A stretch of DNA of 64,000 nt from Burkholderia mayonis. GTDB lineage: Bacteria > Pseudomonadota > Gammaproteobacteria > Burkholderiales > Burkholderiaceae. The notes beneath the pieces were generated by a model. The model made no database searches, was not told where the DNA came from, and was given only the letters and a program-made list of their open reading frames with translations. The number at the start of each line of letters is the position of its first letter. The first letter of the stretch is position 1. Of the stretch, positions 30,275 to 40,720 are shown one piece after another. The stretch is from assembly GCF_001523745.2 (NCBI RefSeq), contig NZ_CP013386.1:3348001-3412000 (forward strand). Direction: 5' to 3'. A program made the translations under genes and the position numbers.

Positions 30275-30370
30275 AATCCGTTCGTTCGGCGTGCGCCGGC
30301 GCACCAAGCGCACGCGCGCGATCCGCGCCCGCCACCCCGCCGTCCTGTTAATTAGCGGCCCAATAAAAAG

Positions 30371-30386
30371 TGGCATGGCGCTTGCT
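30371..30386 (+). promoter_or_regulatory. Sigma-54 (RpoN) promoter of the nir/nas operon
   Basis: TGGCAT-N5-TTGCT matches the -24/-12 consensus TGGCAC-N5-TTGCW, with the invariant GG (30372-30373) and GC (30384-30385) 10 bases apart. The predicted start is about 30397, giving a leader of about 46 bases to the nirB ATG. Confidence 0.8.
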
Positions 30387-30443
30387 ATTTTTGTGCATCG
30401 AACACGGGCCCCCATGACAAGCGGCCCAGTCAGGAGATCCCCG

Positions 30444-32888
30444 ATGCGGAAGATGAAGCTGGTGATGGTCGGCAACGGCATGGCCGGAGTGCGCACCCTT
30501 GAAGAACTGTTCAAGCTCGCCCCCGATTTGTACGACGTGACGGTATTCGGCGCCGAACCGCATCCGAACTACAACCGGATCCTGCTGTCTCCCGTGCTCG
30601 CGGGCGAGCAGACGCTCGAGCAGATCGTGCTCAACGACTACGCGTGGTACGAACGGCACGACATCACGCTGCACGTCGGCAAGAAGATCGTGAAGATCGA
30701 CCGCGTGAAGCGCGTCGTGATCGCCGAAGACGGCACCGAGGCCGCGTACGACCGCCTGCTGCTCGCGACCGGCTCGAATCCGTTCATGCTGCCGATCCCG
30801 GGCGCGGATCTCGACGGCGTGCTCGGCTATCGCGACATCGCCGACACGCAGGCGATGATCGATGCCGCCGCGCGCCACACGCATGCGGTCGTGATCGGCG
30901 GCGGCCTGCTCGGCCTCGAGGCGGCGAACGGCCTGAAGCTGCGCGGAATGGACGTGACGGTCGTCCACCTCGCGCCGACGCTGCTCGAGCGCCAGCTCGA
31001 CGCGACGGCGGGCGGCCTGCTGCGCACGTCGCTCGAAGCGCGCGGCCTGAAATTCGCGATGCCGAAGGAAACGCAGGCGCTCGTCGGCGACGAGAGCGGC
31101 CGCGTGTGCGCGGTGCGCTTCAAGGACGGCGAAACATGCAAGGCCGATCTCGTCGTGATGGCGGTCGGCATCCGCCCGAACACAACGCTCGCCGAAAGCG
31201 CGGGCCTCTATTGCAATCGCGGAATCGTCGTCAACGACACGATGCAGACCTACGACCCGCGCATCTATGCGGTCGGCGAATGCGTGAGCCATCGCGGCAT
31301 CGCATATGGCCTCGTCGCGCCGCTCTTCGAGCAGGCGAAAGTCGCGGCGAACCATCTCGCGCAGTTCGGCATCGGCCGCTACACGGGCTCGGTGACGTCG
31401 ACGAAGCTCAAGGTCACGGGTATCGATCTTTTCTCCGCGGGCGACTTTCTCGGCAGCGGCGACACCGAAGACATCACGTTGTCCGATCCGATCGCAGGCG
31501 TGTACAAGAAGCTCGTCATCAAGGATGACAAGATCGTCGGCGCGTGTCTGTACGGCGACACCGCCGACGGCGCATGGTATTTCAAGCTGCTGCGCGAAGG
31601 CCGCAACGTCGCCGACATCCGCGACACGCTGATGTTCGGCGAGACGAGTCTCGGCGACACCGGCCACAGCGGCGCGACGCACGCGATGACGATGGCCGAC
31701 GACGCCGAAGTGTGCGGCTGCAACGGCGTGTGCAAGGGGACGATCGTCTCGGCGATCAAGGAAAAAGGCCTCTTCACGCTCGACGACGTGCGCAAGCACA
31801 CGAAGGCGTCCGCGTCGTGCGGATCGTGCACGGGCCTCGTCGAGCAGATCCTGATGTCGACGCTCGGCGGCGACTATTCGGCGTCGCCGAAGGCGAAGCC
31901 CGTGTGCGGCTGCACCGACCGCACGCATTCGGAAGTGCGCGCGGCGATCCGCGAGCACAAGCTGCTGTCGGTGCCGTCCGCGATGCATTTCCTCGAATGG
32001 CGCACGCCGAACGGCTGCGCGACCTGCCGCCCGGCGCTCAACTATTACTGCATCAGCACGTGGCCGCACGAAGCGAACGACGATCCGCAATCGCGCTTCA
32101 TCAACGAGCGCGCGCACGCGAACATCCAGAAGGACGGCACGTATTCGGTCGTGCCGCGGATGTGGGGCGGCGTGACGACCGCCGGCGAGCTGCGCCGCAT
32201 CGCGGACGTCGTCGACAAGTACGCGATTCCGACGGTGAAGGTCACGGGCGGGCAGCGCATCGACCTGCTCGGCGTGAAGAAGGAAGACCTGCCGGGCGTC
32301 TGGCACGACCTCGGGATGCCGAGCGGCCATGCGTATGCGAAGGCGCTGCGCACGGTGAAGACCTGCGTCGGCTCGGAATGGTGCCGCTTCGGCACACAGG
32401 ACTCGACGCTGATGGGCCAGCAGCTCGAGCGCGCGCTGTGGCGCATGTACGCGCCGCACAAGGTGAAGCTCGCGGTGTCCGGCTGCCCGCGCAACTGCGC
32501 GGAATCGGGGATCAAGGACGTCGGCGTGATCGGCGTCGATTCGGGCTGGGAAATCTACGTGGGCGGCAACGGCGGCATCAAGACCGAAGTCGCGCAGTTC
32601 TTCTGCAAGGTGAAGACGCACGAAGAGGTGCTCGAGTACGCGGGCGCGTTCCTGCAGTTGTATCGCGAGGAAGGCTGGTATCTGGAGCGCACCGTGCACT
32701 ACCTCGAGCGCGTCGGCCTCGACCACGTGAAGGCCCGCATGCTGGACGATGCGGACAATCGCCGCGCGCTGTGGGAGCGCCTGCAATTCGCGCTGAAGGA
32801 CGAGCCGGATCCGTGGCACGACTCGAAGGAAGCGCAGGTCGATCTGCGCCAGTTCATCCCGATCGCGGTCGCGCCCGCCGACGCGTGA
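30444..32888 (+). CDS. nirB: Assimilatory NAD(P)H nitrite reductase, large subunit
   Basis: Reduces nitrite to ammonium in the cytoplasm. The 814-residue protein has an FAD/NAD(P)H oxidoreductase module (about 1-400) with VMVGNGMAGVRT and a second Rossmann motif VVIGGGLLGLEAANGL. Two BFD-type [2Fe-2S] segments follow (about 425-530: VCGCNGVCKG, SCGSCTG; then VCGCTDRT). The siroheme/[4Fe-4S] module carries ligands CVGSEWC and CPRNC near residues 640-690. ATG 30444 follows an AGGAG with 7-base spacing. It leads the nirB-nirD-nasA-ybiB operon. Confidence 0.96.
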   Translation: MRKMKLVMVGNGMAGVRTLEELFKLAPDLYDVTVFGAEPHPNYNRILLSPVLAGEQTLEQIVLNDYAWYERHDITLHVGKKIVKIDRVKRVVIAEDGTEAAYDRLLLATGSNPFMLPIPGADLDGVLGYRDIADTQAMIDAAARHTHAVVIGGGLLGLEAANGLKLRGMDVTVVHLAPTLLERQLDATAGGLLRTSLEARGLKFAMPKETQALVGDESGRVCAVRFKDGETCKADLVVMAVGIRPNTTLAESAGLYCNRGIVVNDTMQTYDPRIYAVGECVSHRGIAYGLVAPLFEQAKVAANHLAQFGIGRYTGSVTSTKLKVTGIDLFSAGDFLGSGDTEDITLSDPIAGVYKKLVIKDDKIVGACLYGDTADGAWYFKLLREGRNVADIRDTLMFGETSLGDTGHSGATHAMTMADDAEVCGCNGVCKGTIVSAIKEKGLFTLDDVRKHTKASASCGSCTGLVEQILMSTLGGDYSASPKAKPVCGCTDRTHSEVRAAIREHKLLSVPSAMHFLEWRTPNGCATCRPALNYYCISTWPHEANDDPQSRFINERAHANIQKDGTYSVVPRMWGGVTTAGELRRIADVVDKYAIPTVKVTGGQRIDLLGVKKEDLPGVWHDLGMPSGHAYAKALRTVKTCVGSEWCRFGTQDSTLMGQQLERALWRMYAPHKVKLAVSGCPRNCAESGIKDVGVIGVDSGWEIYVGGNGGIKTEVAQFFCKVKTHEEVLEYAGAFLQLYREEGWYLERTVHYLERVGLDHVKARMLDDADNRRALWERLQFALKDEPDPWHDSKEAQVDLRQFIPIAVAPADA

Positions 32889-32953
32889 TGCGCGTCGATG
32901 CGCCGCGCATCGCGCCGCACGCCGGCCAGGTCAATCAACCAGGAATTCGAAAC

Positions 32954-33349
32954 ATGTCCGTCACGCCATCCGAATGGATCGCCGTCTGCGATCTGGGCGA
33001 CATCCCGCCGCTCGGCGCTCGCGTCGTCACGCGTCCCGCGGGCGCGCCGATCGCGCTCTTTCGCACCGCGAGCGACACCGTGTTCGCGCTGCTCGACCGC
33101 TGCCCGCACAAAGGCGGCCCGCTGTCGCAAGGCATCGTCCACGGCGAGCAGGTCGCCTGTCCGCTGCACGGTTTCAACATCGCGTTCGAGAGCGGCCGCG
33201 CGCTGCCGCCCGACGACGGCTGCGCGACGGTCTTTCGCGTGAAGCGCGAAGGCGATGCGGTGCTGCTCGATCGCGCGGAGCTCGCGACGCTCGGCGTCGA
33301 CGACGCGCCGCAACCAATCGCATTCGTTGCGCCGGGCGCCGCGGCATGA
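32954..33349 (+). CDS. nirD: Nitrite reductase small subunit (Rieske-type)
   Basis: NirD is the small partner of NirB. The 131-residue protein is a Rieske-fold domain that keeps CPHKGGPLS and CPLHGFNI, so both Cys-x-His and Cys-x-x-His cluster ligands are present; many NirD proteins lack them. A real [2Fe-2S] cluster is therefore possible. ATG 32954 follows an AGGAATT. Its stop overlaps the nasA start by four bases (ATGA), indicating translational coupling. Confidence 0.94.
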   Translation: MSVTPSEWIAVCDLGDIPPLGARVVTRPAGAPIALFRTASDTVFALLDRCPHKGGPLSQGIVHGEQVACPLHGFNIAFESGRALPPDDGCATVFRVKREGDAVLLDRAELATLGVDDAPQPIAFVAPGAAA

Positions 33350-36198
33350 CGGTCGACACGTTGGCGCGGCCCGCGCAAGACGCGCCGGACGCCGTGCGCG
33401 AAACGCGTTCGACCTGCTGCTATTGCGGCGTCGGATGCGGCGTCGTCATCGAAACGCGACGCGACGCCGACGGCCGTGATCGGATCGTCGGCGTACGCGG
33501 CGATCCCGAACATCCGGCGAACTTCGGCCGCTTATGCTCGAAGGGCAGCACGCTGCATCTGACCGCGACGCCCGAGCGCTACGCGCAGACGCGCGCGGCG
33601 CATCCGGAACTGCGCCTGTCGCGCGATGCGGCGCGCACGCGCGTGTCGTGGAACGACGCGCTCGATCATGTCGCGCTGCGCTTCGCGCGAATCGTCGAGC
33701 AGCACGGCCCCGACGCGGTCGGCTTCTACATCTCCGGCCAATTGCTGACCGAGGACTATTACGTCTTCAACAAGCTTGCGAAGGGGCTCGTCGGCACCAA
33801 CAACGTCGATTCGAACTCGCGGCTTTGCATGAGCTCGGCCGTCGTCGGCTACAAGAAGACGCTCGGCGCCGACGCGCCGCCGTGCAGCTACGAGGATCTC
33901 GATCACGCGGGCACCGTGCTGATCGCGGGCGCGAATCCCGCGTACGCGCATCCGATCCTGTACCGGCGGCTCGAAGCGGCGCGCGCGCGCAATCCGCAGA
34001 TGAAGGTGATCGTCGCCGATCCGCGGCGCACCGATTCGGCGAGCGACGCGACGCTGCATCTCGCGCTGCAGCCCGGCACCGACACGATGCTGTTCCACGC
34101 GATGCTGCACGTGCTGATCTGGGACGGCGCGCTCGATCGCGCATTCATCGACGCGCACACGCAAGGCTTCGACGCGCTGCGCGACGCGGTACGCGACGCG
34201 ACGCCCGCCGCCGCCGCGCAAATCTGCGGCCTGCGCGCCGACGACATCGTGCAGGCCGCGCGCTGGTTCGGCGTGGGGCCGTCGCTGTCGCTGTATTGCC
34301 AGGGGCTCAATCAGTCGGCGACCGGCACGACGAAGAACGTCGCGCTGATCAATCTGCATCTCGCGACCGGCCAGATCGGCAAACCGGGCGCCGGGCCGTT
34401 TTCGCTGACGGGACAGCCGAACGCGATGGGCGGCCGCGAGGTAGGCGGCATGGCGACGCTCGCGTCCGCGCACCGCGATCTCGCGAATTCCGCCGACCGC
34501 GCGGAAATCGCGCGCCTTTGGGGCGTGCCCGACTTGCCGGCGAAGCCCGGACTGACTGCGGTCGAGATGTTCGAGCAGCTCGCCGAAGGCACGCTTAAGG
34601 CGATCTGGATCGTCTGCACGAACCCCGCGCATTCGATCCCGAACCAGGCGATCGCGCGCGCGGGGCTCGAGCGCGCAGAATTCGTCGTGCTGCAGGACGC
34701 ATACGCGCACACGGGAACCGCGCCGTACGCGGACGTGCTGCTGCCCGCCGCGACCTGGGGCGAGAAGGAAGGCACGGTGACGAACTCGGAGCGGCGGATC
34801 TCGCGCGTGCGCGCGGCGACGGTGCCGCACGGCGATGCGCGCGCCGACTGGCAGATCGCCGCCGACGTCGGCCGCCGGATCGAAGCGCGGCTCGCGCCGG
34901 GCCGCCCGACGCTCTTTCCGTACGCCGACGCCGAAGCCGTATGGAACGAGCACCGCGCGACGACGATCGGCCGCGATTGCGACATCGGCGGGCTGTCGTG
35001 GCCGCTCATCGCACGCGACGGTCCGCAACAGTGGCCATTCCCGGCGGGCGCCGAGCGCGGGCTCGCGCGCCTGTACGCGGACGGCCGCTTTCCGACCGCC
35101 GACGGACGCGCGCGCTTCGTGCTCACGCCTTATCAGCCGGTCGCCGAGGCGGTCGACGCGCGCTACCGCTTCGCGCTGACGACGGGCCGCCTGCGCGACC
35201 AATGGCACGGCGGCAGCCGCACGGGCACGGTCGCGAAGCTGTTCGCGCATGCGCCGCAACCGTGCGTCGACCTGAATCCCGGCGATTGCGCCCGGCTCGA
35301 GGTCGGCCCGCACGACTTCGTCCACGTGACGTCGCGCCGCGGCAGCGCGCTCGTCCCCGCGCGCGCCGACGATGCGGTCGCCCCCGGCCAGGCGTTCGCG
35401 CCGATGCACTGGGGCGACGAATACGTATCGGGCGTCGCGGGCAACCGCGCCGCGACGGGCGTCAACGCACTGACGACGCCGATGCGCGATCCGTACTCGC
35501 AGCAGCCGGAATTGAAGCATGCGGCGATCAAACTGCTGAAGGCCGACCTGCCGTGGCGCTGGCTGATCGCCGCACGCGTGCCGGCCGACCGGATGCTCGA
35601 GCGTCAGCGCGCCGCGCGTACATTCTTCGCGTGCTTTCCGTACGCGAGCTGCGTGCCGTTCGGCACCGACGAGTACACCGGGCTCGCGTGGCGCGTCGCC
35701 GCGTACGAGCCCGCGCCCGCCGAGCTCCAGCGCGAAATCGAGGCGCTCTTCGAATTGCCCGCGCACGCGGCCGACGTGATGAGCTACGGCGACGCGCGGC
35801 GCGGCGCCGGCCGGCGCGTGCGGATCGTCGACGGCGCGCTCGCCGCGTTCTCGGTCGCGGGCGCCGCGGGCGCGACCGAAGAGAGCGCGGCCGTGCTGCG
35901 CGACTATGTCGAGAGCGGCGCGAGCGTCGGCGCGCTCGGCCGCCTGCTGCTGTTCGCGGGGCGCGTGCCGCTGCAGACGGCGCCCGCGCGCGGCCGCACG
36001 ATCTGCAACTGCGTCGGCGTCGGCGAGCGCGAGATCGGCGCGATGCTCGCCGCCGACGCGCCGTCCGCGACACCCGGCGAGCGGCTCGCGAACTTGCAAG
36101 AACGGCTCAAATGCGGTACTCAGTGTGGTTCCTGCATACCCGAGCTGCGCCGCCTGATCGCCGAAACGGCGACGGCCGCGGCTCCCGCTCCTCGATGA
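33346..36198 (+). CDS. nasA: Assimilatory nitrate reductase catalytic subunit with C-terminal BFD-type [2Fe-2S] domain
   Basis: A 950-residue molybdopterin oxidoreductase that reduces nitrate to nitrite. An N-terminal [4Fe-4S] site is formed by TCCYCGVGCGVV and the later RLCSKG. The bis-MGD domains run to about residue 700, including NNVDSNSRLCMSSAV with a cysteine at the likely Mo-ligand position. The dinucleotide-binding domain follows. The last 70 residues hold CNCVGVGE and CGTQCGSCIPEL, a BFD-like [2Fe-2S] domain that probably takes the electron-entry role. No separate NasB/NasC reductase gene is adjacent. Confidence 0.95.
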   Translation: MTVDTLARPAQDAPDAVRETRSTCCYCGVGCGVVIETRRDADGRDRIVGVRGDPEHPANFGRLCSKGSTLHLTATPERYAQTRAAHPELRLSRDAARTRVSWNDALDHVALRFARIVEQHGPDAVGFYISGQLLTEDYYVFNKLAKGLVGTNNVDSNSRLCMSSAVVGYKKTLGADAPPCSYEDLDHAGTVLIAGANPAYAHPILYRRLEAARARNPQMKVIVADPRRTDSASDATLHLALQPGTDTMLFHAMLHVLIWDGALDRAFIDAHTQGFDALRDAVRDATPAAAAQICGLRADDIVQAARWFGVGPSLSLYCQGLNQSATGTTKNVALINLHLATGQIGKPGAGPFSLTGQPNAMGGREVGGMATLASAHRDLANSADRAEIARLWGVPDLPAKPGLTAVEMFEQLAEGTLKAIWIVCTNPAHSIPNQAIARAGLERAEFVVLQDAYAHTGTAPYADVLLPAATWGEKEGTVTNSERRISRVRAATVPHGDARADWQIAADVGRRIEARLAPGRPTLFPYADAEAVWNEHRATTIGRDCDIGGLSWPLIARDGPQQWPFPAGAERGLARLYADGRFPTADGRARFVLTPYQPVAEAVDARYRFALTTGRLRDQWHGGSRTGTVAKLFAHAPQPCVDLNPGDCARLEVGPHDFVHVTSRRGSALVPARADDAVAPGQAFAPMHWGDEYVSGVAGNRAATGVNALTTPMRDPYSQQPELKHAAIKLLKADLPWRWLIAARVPADRMLERQRAARTFFACFPYASCVPFGTDEYTGLAWRVAAYEPAPAELQREIEALFELPAHAADVMSYGDARRGAGRRVRIVDGALAAFSVAGAAGATEESAAVLRDYVESGASVGALGRLLLFAGRVPLQTAPARGRTICNCVGVGEREIGAMLAADAPSATPGERLANLQERLKCGTQCGSCIPELRRLIAETATAAAPAPR

Positions 36199-37175
36199 CC
36201 GAATCCCAAGCCAATGCAGCCTTGCCCGATCACTTTCCGTGCGCCCGCTTCATCAAGGAGATCGGGCGCGGACCAAACGGCGCACGCCCGCTGTCGTACG
36301 ACGACGCGTCGGCGCTCTATCGCGCGATGCTCGACGGACACGTATCCGACGTCGAGCTCGGCGCGATCCTGATTGCGTACCGGCTCAAGGGCGAAACGGC
36401 CGCCGAGCTCGCGGCGATGCTCGCCGCCGCGCACGCGTCGTTCGAGCCGCTGCACGTGCAGGACGCCGCGTTCCGCACGGTGTCGATCCCGAGCTACAAC
36501 GGCGCGCGCAGGCAGCCCAATCTCGTGCCGCTCCTCGCGCTCCTGCTTGCGCGGGAAGGCGTGCCGGTGCTCGTGCACGGCGTGACCGAAGACCCGGGGC
36601 GCGTGACGAGCGCGGAGATCTTCGCCGAGCTGTCGATTCCGCCCGGCGCATCGCACGACGGGATCGAGGACACGCTCGCCGAGCGCCGCGTCGCGTTCGC
36701 GCCGATCGACGTGCTCGCGCCGAAGCTCGCGCGGCTAATCGCGCTGCGGCGCGTGCTCGGCGTGCGCAACTCGACGCACACGGTCGTCAAGCTGCTGCAG
36801 CCGTTCGAGCCGGCCGGGCTGCGGCTCGTCAACTACACGCATCCGCCGTACCGCGACAGCCTCGTCGAGCTGTTCCGCGAACATCCGGAAGCAGCTGCGG
36901 GCGGCGCGCTGCTCGCGCGCGGCACCGAGGGCGAGGCGGTCGCCGACACGCGCCGCCAGGTCCAGGTCGACTGGCTGCACGACGGCCTGTGCGAAACGGT
37001 CGCCGAACCGGTGCGCTCGTCGCCCGACGCGCCGCCCGTCGAGCTGCCCGCGTCGCGCGACGCCGCGACGACAGCCGCGTGGACCGACGCCGTGATGCGC
37101 GGCGAAATCCCGGTTCCGGACGCGGTCGCGACGCAAGTCGAAACGATCGTGCGGCTCTCGCGGATCGTCGAATGA
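36195..37175 (+). CDS. ybiB: DNA-binding protein YbiB (TrpD2 family)
   Basis: A 326-residue protein of the anthranilate phosphoribosyltransferase-like TrpD2/YbiB family. Helical N-terminal domain with LSYDDASALYRAMLDGHVSDVELGAILIAYRLKGET and an alpha/beta domain with VLVHGVTEDPGRVTSAEIF, but without a confident PRPP loop. Characterised relatives bind nucleic acid and are not amino-acid enzymes. ATG 36195 overlaps the nasA stop (ATGA), so it belongs to the nitrate operon; a link to nitrogen metabolism is inference from this coupling. Confidence 0.88.
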   Translation: MTESQANAALPDHFPCARFIKEIGRGPNGARPLSYDDASALYRAMLDGHVSDVELGAILIAYRLKGETAAELAAMLAAAHASFEPLHVQDAAFRTVSIPSYNGARRQPNLVPLLALLLAREGVPVLVHGVTEDPGRVTSAEIFAELSIPPGASHDGIEDTLAERRVAFAPIDVLAPKLARLIALRRVLGVRNSTHTVVKLLQPFEPAGLRLVNYTHPPYRDSLVELFREHPEAAAGGALLARGTEGEAVADTRRQVQVDWLHDGLCETVAEPVRSSPDAPPVELPASRDAATTAAWTDAVMRGEIPVPDAVATQVETIVRLSRIVE

Positions 37176-37512
37176 GCGCCGGCGGCGCTGCCGGGGAGGC
37201 GGCGGATCGCTGCGATCGCGCGGACCGGCGGATGCGGCGCCGCGGTGGTGCAGCCTGACGCGTCGCCTCGCGCGCCGTGAGACGCCTCTCGGCGCGCCCC
37301 CGGCACGAAGCCCGACGCATCGCGCCGGAAGCCCGGCCGGCCGCCGGCACGGCGTTCCGCGCGCCGCATCATGCCGACGCTCGCACGCCGGGCCTTCGCG
37401 TCGCTCGCGCGCCCTCTGCGTCCTGCCTCCTCGTCCTGCGTCCTGCCCCTCCCACCGGCAAGCCGCACACGCCGCCCCCGCGTCACGCCCCCGCCTTCGA
37501 ATACCCCGATGA
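37176..37512. other. GC-rich intergenic stretch before the leuA promoter
   Basis: About 337 bases after ybiB with no convincing gene. Open frames exist on both strands but have arginine/alanine-biased composition and no homology I recognise. I see no clear terminator for the nitrate operon. Confidence 0.6.
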
Positions 37513-37542
37513 TTGACAGCCGCCGCCGACTTCGCATAGAGT
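37513..37542 (+). promoter_or_regulatory. Sigma-70-like promoter of the leuA leader
   Basis: A perfect TTGACA (37513-37518) is followed after 18 bases by TAGAGT (37537-37542, four of six consensus bases). The predicted start falls near 37549, at or next to the leader-peptide ATG at 37550. Confidence 0.6.
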
Positions 37543-37549
37543 TGCCGAC

Positions 37550-37624
37550 ATGCGTTCCTTCCCGAACCCCCTCCGAATTACCTCCGGCCGCCTAGCGCGG
37601 CCGCTATCGCTACGACTAGCGTAA
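37550..37624 (+). CDS. leuL: Putative leucine attenuator leader peptide
   Basis: A 24-codon reading frame starting at ATG 37550 and ending TAA 37622. Five codons are leucine: one CTC (codon 8) and four CTA (codons 15, 19, 21 and 23), the last three within five codons. CTA is expected to be rare in a genome of this GC content, so slow decoding under leucine limitation is plausible. No Shine-Dalgarno is present and the predicted transcription start coincides with the ATG, suggesting leaderless translation. It lies 219 bases upstream of leuA. Identification rests on codon content and adjacent RNA hairpins. Confidence 0.68.
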   Translation: MRSFPNPLRITSGRLARPLSLRLA

Positions 37625-37656
37625 AGCTGTCGTAGCGCCGCGCCGTCCCGGCGCGG
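37608..37656 (+). promoter_or_regulatory. leuA attenuator hairpins
   Basis: A perfect 9-bp stem (37608-37616 with 37629-37637) begins inside the CTA cluster of the leader frame. Immediately next to it is a perfect 8-bp GC stem (37638-37645 with 37649-37656). A six-T run follows at 37682-37687, preceded by only a weak short hairpin. A ribosome paused on the CTA codons would cover the first stem; which fold terminates transcription is not certain. Confidence 0.55.
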
Positions 37657-37828
37657 TCCCTTCCCTAGCTGTTCCTCGCAGTTTTTTACAACCCGTAGTC
37701 GTCAGCTTTCGTCCGTCGATCCGTCGGGCGAATCGCGAAGATTCCCGCGTCGTCGTGCCATCGGGCATGCACGTGCGCAGGCGGCGCCCACCGGCGCGAC
37801 ATGCCGCCCGTCTTCGCTCGCGACTTGA

Positions 37829-39484
<1,656 letters not shown>

Positions 39485-39716
39485 CGCGGCGCGAGCGACA
39501 CGCGAAAGAACAGGGCGCGGCGCACGCCGCTGCGCCAAACCGGTGCGACGCGCGATCCGCGGCGCGCCGGCGCAAACCGTGCAGCTCACGAAGCCGCGCG
39601 GCGACGGAAGGCTCCGACGAGGGGCCGAAAGAAACGGCCGGGAAAGGGCCGGAAAAGAACCGAAAAAGCGGGCGGCAGCTGCGGGCGAGAATGGCGGGCG
39701 AAGGCGTGCTTCGTGC

Positions 39717-40109
39717 CTAGCTCTCGGTCGCGCAGCGCGTCGCCTGCCATGCGAGGAGGCGCCAGCGGCCGCTCTCCAGCGTCTGCACCGCGGTGTAGGC
39801 GACCGGAAACACGAGGCCGCCGTTGTTCGTCTCCATCTCGATCAGCGCGCGCCCCGCGACGACATACGTGGCGTCGCCGTCGCCGACGGGCAGCACCTCC
39901 TGCGACTGGATTTCGATCTGCCGATAGCGGCGGCGCCCTGCCGCGATCGCGTCGATGAACTGCTGCTTGGTCTCGCGCTTGCCATTGGTGTGCACGTAGT
40001 AGACCTTGTCGGACAACAACGCTTCGAGCGCCTCGCCGTCGCCGTCGACCATCGCACGAAACCGGTCGCGCTCGAGCGCGCGAATCGCATCGATCACCTT
40101 CGCCACCAT
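39717..40109 (-). CDS. NTF2-like (SnoaL/DUF4440) protein
   Basis: A 130-residue cytoplasmic protein of the NTF2-like superfamily. An alpha+beta cone fold is suggested by the N-terminal helix VIDAIRALERDRFRAMVDGD, then LEALLSDKVYYVHTNGKRETKQQFIDAI and the closing strands with WRLLAWQATR. Such proteins are small ligand-binding proteins or isomerases; no specific function can be named. GAGGAG lies seven bases before ATG 40109, which decides the start over ATGs at 40115 and 40130. Confidence 0.8.
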   Translation of the reverse strand: MVAKVIDAIRALERDRFRAMVDGDGEALEALLSDKVYYVHTNGKRETKQQFIDAIAAGRRRYRQIEIQSQEVLPVGDGDATYVVAGRALIEMETNNGGLVFPVAYTAVQTLESGRWRLLAWQATRCATES

Positions 40110-40150
40110 CGCCATACTCCTCGACTGCATGCGCGCCTCCGGCGCGCCGA

Positions 40151-40720
40151 TCAGAAGTTGTATTGCACGTAGAGCTGGCTGAAATTTATACCAGGATTCG
40201 GGTCTTTGATACCCGCGTTCGACACGTGCTGGAAGCGCAAACCCGCCTGATACTGCTGACGATCGCCGAATTGCGCGCCGACGCCGATCATGTCGGCGAA
40301 CTGAAACGCGGTCGACATCGAGTAGTTCTGCGAGATCGTCGGATGCGACAGGAAACGCACGCCGACGCCCGCCTCGATGAACGGCCGCACGTAGCCGGCG
40401 CTCTTGATGAAGCGCACGATGGGCGTTGCGCCGACTTCCCAGACGCTGTCGTTGATCGCGCGATCGCCCGTGTACCGCCAATACGACAAGTGTCCTTCGG
40501 CGACGAACGCAAAGTGCCAGCCGCCGATTTCCCACCAGGCCCAGTTCGGATCCCAAGCGACAGCGATGTCGCCCTTCTTGATGTCGTGGTCGGCGACGCC
40601 GCCGCCGAGCTGCAATCCCCAACGATCCGCGAAAGCGGCGCCGGAGGCGCCGACAAGCGCCGCTGCCACTACGACCTGCGCGATGACCCGCCCCGCCCGA
40701 CCACCGTTTTTATCGTTCAT
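40151..40720 (-). CDS. pagL: Lipid A 3-O-deacylase PagL
   Basis: PagL is an eight-stranded outer-membrane beta-barrel that removes the 3-O acyl chain of lipid A. The 189-residue precursor has a signal peptide ending near residue 31 (SGAAFA before DRWG). Alternating hydrophobic strands follow, then the catalytic segment FQHVSNAGIKDPNPG with the His-x-Ser pair, and a terminal phenylalanine as in outer-membrane proteins. It is transcribed divergently from rpoH, so its promoter lies in the same intergenic region. Family assignment rests on the catalytic motif. Confidence 0.87.
   Translation of the reverse strand: MNDKNGGRAGRVIAQVVVAAALVGASGAAFADRWGLQLGGGVADHDIKKGDIAVAWDPNWAWWEIGGWHFAFVAEGHLSYWRYTGDRAINDSVWEVGATPIVRFIKSAGYVRPFIEAGVGVRFLSHPTISQNYSMSTAFQFADMIGVGAQFGDRQQYQAGLRFQHVSNAGIKDPNPGINFSQLYVQYNF

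Larger units (their letters stand above)
30046..30443. other. Intergenic control region between maiA and nirB
   Basis: The 398 bases between divergent maiA and nirB hold an NtrC-like inverted repeat (30258-30274) and a sigma-54 promoter (30371-30386). Between them is a further GTGC/GCAC-rich palindromic stretch around 30291-30304. The AT-rich patch at 30348-30395 contrasts with the surrounding GC-rich DNA. No gene is evident. Confidence 0.7.

Noticed and set aside
33532..36099. 855-codon minus-strand frame opposite nasA
   Set aside because: Composition-driven shadow; the plus strand carries a complete molybdopterin enzyme with cluster ligands.
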